Positions 60,039 to 64,000 of a DNA stretch of 64,000 bases are shown here, piece after piece; position 1 is the stretch's first letter; every line of letters starts with the position of its first letter. A model generated the notes under the pieces. It had not been told where the DNA came from. It did no database searches and saw nothing but the letters and a program-made list of their open reading frames with translations. The stretch lies in assembly GCF_900155475.1 (NCBI RefSeq), contig NZ_FXAM01000001.1, positions 4,412,881-4,476,880 on the forward strand, in the 5' to 3' direction. The DNA is from Methylomagnum ishizawai. GTDB taxonomy: Bacteria > Pseudomonadota > Gammaproteobacteria > Methylococcales > Methylococcaceae. The position numbers and the translations under genes are program-made.

Positions 60039-61814
60039 ATGGGTACTCAAGCCTGGATCGCGGTCGGCGTGGTATCGGGGTGCTTGGTTTTCCTGCTGTC
60101 CACGGCGGCGGCACCGGAATTGATCCTGATGGGCGGGGTGGTGGCCTTGCTCATGTTTGGCGTGTTGACGCCCGAGCAAGCCCTGGGCGGTTTCGCCAAC
60201 GAGGGCATGATCACCGTGGCCCTGATGTATGTGGTGGTGGCCGGCATCCGCGAGACCGGCGGCGTGGACCTATTGGTGCAGTACGTCCTGGGGCGGCCCA
60301 AGACCCTGCGCGGCGCATTGCTGCGGCTGACGGTGCCGGTGGCCACGGTCAGCGCCTTCATGAACAACACGCCCCTGGTGGCGATCTTCCTGCCGGCGGT
60401 GTTGACCTGGGCCAAGCGCCTGCAAGTCTCGCCGTCCAAGTTACTGATCCCCCTGAGCTATGCCGCGGTGTTCGGCGGCACCATCACCTTGATCGGCACC
60501 AGCACCAACCTGATCGTCAACGGCCTCCTGGTCAGCGGCAACAAGGGCCATCTGGGCTTGTTCGATATCGCCTGGGTGGGGATTCCCTGTTCGGTGCTGG
60601 GCATTCTGTACATCTGGTTGCTGGCCCCGCGTTGCCTGCCGGAACGCAAGCCCGCCAGCGCCGTGTTCGAGAATCCCAAGGAATACACCGTGGAAATGGC
60701 GGTGGAAGACAACGGCCCCTTGGTCGGCAAAACCATCGAGGAAGCCGGGTTGCGCCATTTGCAGGGCTTGTACCTGGTCGAGATCGGGCGCGGCGAGGAA
60801 GTGTTGGCGGCGGTCGGGCCTTACGAGCGCTTACAGGCGGGGGACCGGCTGGTGTTCGCCGGGGTGGGCGATTCGGTGGTGGAATTGCAGCGCATCAAGG
60901 GCCTCCGGCCCAGCATGGACCACGCCTTCACCCTGGAAGACCGGACCCACCGCGAGCGCGTCCTGGTCGAGGCCGTGATCTCGCCGCATTGCGCCTTGAT
61001 CGGCAAGACCTTGAAGGAAGGCCGGTTCCGCATGGCCTATGGCAGTTCGGTCATCGCCATCGCCCGCAACGGCCAGCGCCTGGAAGGCAAGCTCGGCCAA
61101 ATCCGCCTGGAAGCCTCCGACACCTTGCTGCTGGACGCCCGCCCGCCGTTCCTGGAACGCCACCGCAATTCCAACGACTTCCTGCTGATCAGCCAGGTGT
61201 CGGACTACATCCCGGTGCGGCACGAACGCGCCACGCTGGCGTGGTTGATCCTGACGGCGGTGGTGGCGAGCGCCAGCCTGGAATGGCTGTCGATGCTGAA
61301 GGCCGCCATGCTGGGCGCGAGCGCCATGCTGTTGACCGGCTGCTGTTCGGTGTCGGAAGCCCGCAAGAGCCTGGACGGACAGGTCTTGCTCGCCATCGCC
61401 GCCTCGTTCGGCCTCGGCAAAGCCCTGGAACTCAGCGGGGCGGCGTCGGGGGTGGCGCACGGCTTCCTGGCCCTGGTGGGCGGCGAACCCTGGCTGGCGC
61501 TGGCCCTGTTCTATTTCCTCACCGTGGTGCTGACCGAACTGCTCAGCAACAACTCGGTGGCGGTCCTGATGTTCCCCCTGGCCCTCGCCATCGCCGACAA
61601 GCTGGGCGTGAGCTTCTGGCCGTTCGTGGTCGCGGTGATGGTCGCCGCCTCCATGGGCTTCTCCACGCCCATCGGTTACCAGACCAACCTGATGGTCTAC
61701 GGTCCCGGCGGTTATCAGTTCCGCGATTTCGTGCTGTTCGGCGTGCCTTTGAATCTCCTGATGGGGATCGTGGCCTTGATCGTGATTCCCTGGATGTGGC
61801 CGTTCCATCCTTGA
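60039..61814 (+). CDS. SLC13 (DASS) family transporter with two TrkA-C domains
   Basis: The 591-residue protein has about eleven membrane helices in two inverted halves, with the paired SLC13 ion-binding motifs STNLI (in LIGTSTNLIVNGLL) and the second-half TPIGYQTNLMVYGPGGY, plus NNTPLVAIFLPAVL and SNNSVAVLMFPLALAIA. Two cytosolic TrkA-C domains lie between the halves (residues about 205-290 and 305-385). SLC13 proteins take up sulfate or dicarboxylates with Na+; substrate is not decided by sequence. GGGAGGGG precedes the ATG. Confidence 0.88.
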   Translation: MGTQAWIAVGVVSGCLVFLLSTAAAPELILMGGVVALLMFGVLTPEQALGGFANEGMITVALMYVVVAGIRETGGVDLLVQYVLGRPKTLRGALLRLTVPVATVSAFMNNTPLVAIFLPAVLTWAKRLQVSPSKLLIPLSYAAVFGGTITLIGTSTNLIVNGLLVSGNKGHLGLFDIAWVGIPCSVLGILYIWLLAPRCLPERKPASAVFENPKEYTVEMAVEDNGPLVGKTIEEAGLRHLQGLYLVEIGRGEEVLAAVGPYERLQAGDRLVFAGVGDSVVELQRIKGLRPSMDHAFTLEDRTHRERVLVEAVISPHCALIGKTLKEGRFRMAYGSSVIAIARNGQRLEGKLGQIRLEASDTLLLDARPPFLERHRNSNDFLLISQVSDYIPVRHERATLAWLILTAVVASASLEWLSMLKAAMLGASAMLLTGCCSVSEARKSLDGQVLLAIAASFGLGKALELSGAASGVAHGFLALVGGEPWLALALFYFLTVVLTELLSNNSVAVLMFPLALAIADKLGVSFWPFVVAVMVAASMGFSTPIGYQTNLMVYGPGGYQFRDFVLFGVPLNLLMGIVALIVIPWMWPFHP

Positions 61815-61892
61815 ATAGGGTGGTGGGCGGTGGAGCGGAATAGTATCCTCGTCCCCTCCCCCCTCGCACCCGGCGGACACGGAGCGCACATA

Positions 61893-64000
61893 TTGAAGCA
61901 GCCGGAATCCCAAGACGCCTCCCATCCTCCCAGCCACCCCCCCGCCCCATCACCGGAATTCGCCGACAACCCCTGGCTGGACGAGCTACCCCACATCGTT
62001 TGGGTCGCGGACCCGGACGGCGGTGCCGTCCATTTCAACCACGCCGGGCGGGATTATATGGGTGCCGACCCGGCCGGCGCGGATTGGTCGGCCTGGGTCC
62101 ACCCCGAGGACGGCCCGGTCCTCGGGGCGGCGTGGACCGAGTCCCGGCCCTATGCCGTCGAGGCCCGGCTGCGGCGGCGCGACGGCGCTTACCGCTGGTT
62201 CAGGATCGTGGGCAAACCGCTGCCCGATGCCGGGGACGGGATCGCGCATTGGTTGGGCACCTGCGACGATATCCATGAATATAAACAGACCGAACACGCC
62301 CTGGCCTCGAAACACGCCCTGCTGGCCACCGCCCCCATCGGCCTGGCCTGCCTCGACCTGGAACTCCGCTACGTCCAGATCAATTCCGCCCTGGCCGATA
62401 TGAACGGCCTGCCGGTCGACGCCCATCTGGGCCGGAGCGTCGCGGAGGTCCTCCCGGAACTCTGGCCGGGCTTGGCCCCGGTCTTACAACGGGTGTTGGA
62501 TAACGGGGAAGCGCTGGTCGATCTCGAACTCAGCGGCGAGACGGCGGCGGAACCCGGCATCACCCGGCATTGGCTGGCCGGCTATTTTCCACTGCGGGTG
62601 GAGACGGCCCTGGTCGGCCTGGGCGCGGCGGTCCTGGAAATCACCCCGTTCAAGCGGACCGAGGCGCTGCTGCGCGAAAGCCGGGATTTCAAACGGGCGG
62701 TGCTGGATTCCATGGAGGCGCAGATCGCCGTGCTGGACCGCGACGGCGTCATCGTCGAAGTCAACGCGCCTTGGCATAGCTCGGCCCTGGCCCGCGGCTC
62801 CGAACCCGGCAGGCCCGCTCCCCGCACCGGGATCGGCACCAACTACCTGGAAGTCTGCCGCGCCTGCCAGGGCCCGTCTTCCGAACACGTCCTGGAAGCC
62901 CATGACGGCATCCGGGCGGTGCTGGACGGGGCGCTACCCTGTTTCCAACTGGAATATCCCTGCCATATCCCGGACCAAGAGGAGTGGTACAGCATGAAAG
63001 TCACTCCCTTGGGCCCGGATATCCGGGGCGCGGTGGTGGCCCATAGCCGCATCACCGAATACAAGCGGATCGAGGTCAAGCTGGCCGAACAGGCCCGGCA
63101 GCTACGCGAGGCCGACCGCCGCAAGGATGAATTCATCGCCATGCTGGCCCATGAACTCCGCAATCCCCTGGCCCCCATCGGCAACGCGCTCAAGATCATG
63201 GGCCACACGGACGGCCTGCCCGTGCGGGCCGCTTGGTGCCGGGGAGTGGTCGAGCGCCAGGTCGAGCATCTGACCCGCTTGATCGACGACCTTCTGGACG
63301 TATCCCGCATCAACCATGGCCGCATCGAACTCAAGCGGGAACCCCTGGCGCTCCAGGAGGTGGCCCGGCAAGCGGTGGAAACCAGCCGCCCGCTGTTCGA
63401 ATCCCGCCACCAGCGTTTCTCCCTGGCCGCGCCCCGCGAGCCGATCTGGATCGAAGGCGACCGCATCCGGCTGGCCCAGGTGATCGCCAACCTGCTCAAC
63501 AACGCCGCCAAATACACCGGCGAGGGCGGGCGCATCACCCTGGCCCTGGAAGCCCGGCCCGGCCATGTGGACATCCGGGTCCGCGACACCGGCTGCGGCA
63601 TCGACCCGGCCTGCCTGCCCAATTTGTTCGAGCTGTTCTACCAGGCCGACCACAGCCTGGACCGCGCCCAGGGTGGCCTGGGCATCGGCCTGTCCTTGGT
63701 GCGGCGCCTGGTGGAGATGCACGGCGGCGAAGTGCGGGCGTTCAGCGCCGGGCGGGGGCGGGGCAGCGAATTCGTGGTATCCCTGCGGCGGCTATACAGC
63801 GTCCCGGTTCCATCGGCGGCCCCCCTCCCCGGCCCGTCCCCGGCGGGGCTGAAAAAAATCCTGATCGTGGACGATAACCAGGACGCCGCCGAAAGCCTGG
63901 GCTTGTTGCTGGGACTCGGCGGGCACCGGGTCTGGATCGCCCATGACGGGCCGGACGCCCTGACCATGGCCCTGGCCGAACCGCCCGAGGTGGTGCTGTT
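61893..64000 (+). CDS. Multi-PAS hybrid sensor histidine kinase, partial at right edge
   Basis: At least 702 residues. Three PAS-type domains (about 25-130, PHIVWVADPDGGAVHFNHAG; 140-255; 265-400, VLDSMEAQIAVLDRDGVIVEV) precede the H-box DEFIAMLAHELRNPLAPI (His420). ATPase N, G1 and G2 boxes are NLLNNAAKYTGEG, VRDTGCGID and GGLGIGLSLV. A response-regulator receiver begins near residue 652 (KKILIVDDNQDAAESL) and is cut by the window edge before its phospho-acceptor Asp. No membrane segment is seen, so it is cytosolic. TTG 61893 has GGAG 9 bases upstream; an in-frame GTG at 61830 would add 21 residues. Confidence 0.88.
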   Translation, partial: MKQPESQDASHPPSHPPAPSPEFADNPWLDELPHIVWVADPDGGAVHFNHAGRDYMGADPAGADWSAWVHPEDGPVLGAAWTESRPYAVEARLRRRDGAYRWFRIVGKPLPDAGDGIAHWLGTCDDIHEYKQTEHALASKHALLATAPIGLACLDLELRYVQINSALADMNGLPVDAHLGRSVAEVLPELWPGLAPVLQRVLDNGEALVDLELSGETAAEPGITRHWLAGYFPLRVETALVGLGAAVLEITPFKRTEALLRESRDFKRAVLDSMEAQIAVLDRDGVIVEVNAPWHSSALARGSEPGRPAPRTGIGTNYLEVCRACQGPSSEHVLEAHDGIRAVLDGALPCFQLEYPCHIPDQEEWYSMKVTPLGPDIRGAVVAHSRITEYKRIEVKLAEQARQLREADRRKDEFIAMLAHELRNPLAPIGNALKIMGHTDGLPVRAAWCRGVVERQVEHLTRLIDDLLDVSRINHGRIELKREPLALQEVARQAVETSRPLFESRHQRFSLAAPREPIWIEGDRIRLAQVIANLLNNAAKYTGEGGRITLALEARPGHVDIRVRDTGCGIDPACLPNLFELFYQADHSLDRAQGGLGIGLSLVRRLVEMHGGEVRAFSAGRGRGSEFVVSLRRLYSVPVPSAAPLPGPSPAGLKKILIVDDNQDAAESLGLLLGLGGHRVWIAHDGPDALTMALAEPPEVVL

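Overview
This is a 64 kb, GC-rich (mid-60s % by eye), gene-dense stretch of a gammaproteobacterial methanotroph chromosome. The organism call rests on genes that are diagnostic together. These are the 5' end of mmoX (soluble methane monooxygenase hydroxylase alpha chain) behind a sigma-54-type promoter, a tetrahydromethanopterin (H4MPT)/methylofuran C1-transfer gene set (fhcB, mch, fae, RFAP synthase, mfnD, mfnF, mfnE), and a cbbR-transketolase-aldolase-phosphoribulokinase block. sMMO, H4MPT enzymes and a phosphoribulokinase together point to Methylococcaceae of the Methylococcus type; I cannot fix genus or species from this window.

Layout. 1-904 (-): mmoX, cut by the window edge. 1.2-9.9 kb (+): lytic transglycosylase, then the common dac-dat-ybeD-lipB-lipA cell-wall/lipoate neighbourhood, interrupted by mgtE and by a membrane protein carrying an in-frame hexanucleotide repeat. 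9.9-23.4 kb: a C1-coenzyme island. It has a lone fhcB read leftward, RFAP synthase, an ATP-grasp enzyme, mch, a RimK-like ligase and a CitG-like protein read rightward, then fae with a strong terminator, a leftward HisA-like gene, and the operon mfnD-mfnF-pabB-mfnE-moaD-moaE. PabB supplies p-aminobenzoate, which RFAP synthase consumes, so the folate and methanopterin branches are physically linked. 23.4-31.9 kb (+): dodecin, dsbB, phoB-phoR, an OmpA-type porin, a PstS-like protein, nadC, ampD, hemN. 31.9-37.4 kb: cbbR divergent from tkt-fba-(terminator)-prk. 37.4-43.0 kb (-): an orphan Wzt-type ABC ATPase and the heme operon hemC-hemD-hemX-hemY. 43.2-46.7 kb (+): hemW joined to a partial Bat-type cluster (DUF58, DUF4381, von Willebrand A). 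46.7-50.7 kb (-): a DUF4241 protein and the flagellar switch/export genes fliL-M-N-O-P without fliQ/fliR. 51.0-53.2 kb (+): a sulfide:quinone oxidoreductase-like flavoprotein and a lipoprotein, separated by a long inverted repeat. 53.3-56.9 kb (-): a class I adenylate cyclase co-transcribed with a protein whose GGDEF motif is destroyed. 57.0-58.9 kb (+): YigZ, a CoA-binding protein and two SmbP-like periplasmic proteins. 59-64 kb: a DRGH-type nuclease (-), an SLC13/TrkA-C transporter (+) and a multi-PAS hybrid histidine kinase running off the end.

How it fits together. sMMO makes methanol, which is oxidised to formaldehyde. Fae condenses formaldehyde with H4MPT, Mch and the Fhc complex carry the C1 unit to formate, and the 12-23 kb genes build the two carrier coenzymes. 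Transketolase, aldolase and phosphoribulokinase handle sugar-phosphate rearrangement and CO2-acceptor regeneration. No tRNA, rRNA, CRISPR array, insertion sequence or prophage was seen. The only stretches over 300 bases without a gene are 905-1243 (mmoX control region) and 2203 bases short of the lipoprotein gene, i.e. 52203-52532 (inverted repeat and a candidate promoter). Most starts were chosen by Shine-Dalgarno sequence, signal peptide position and family length, because GC-rich DNA gives long spurious upstream extensions.
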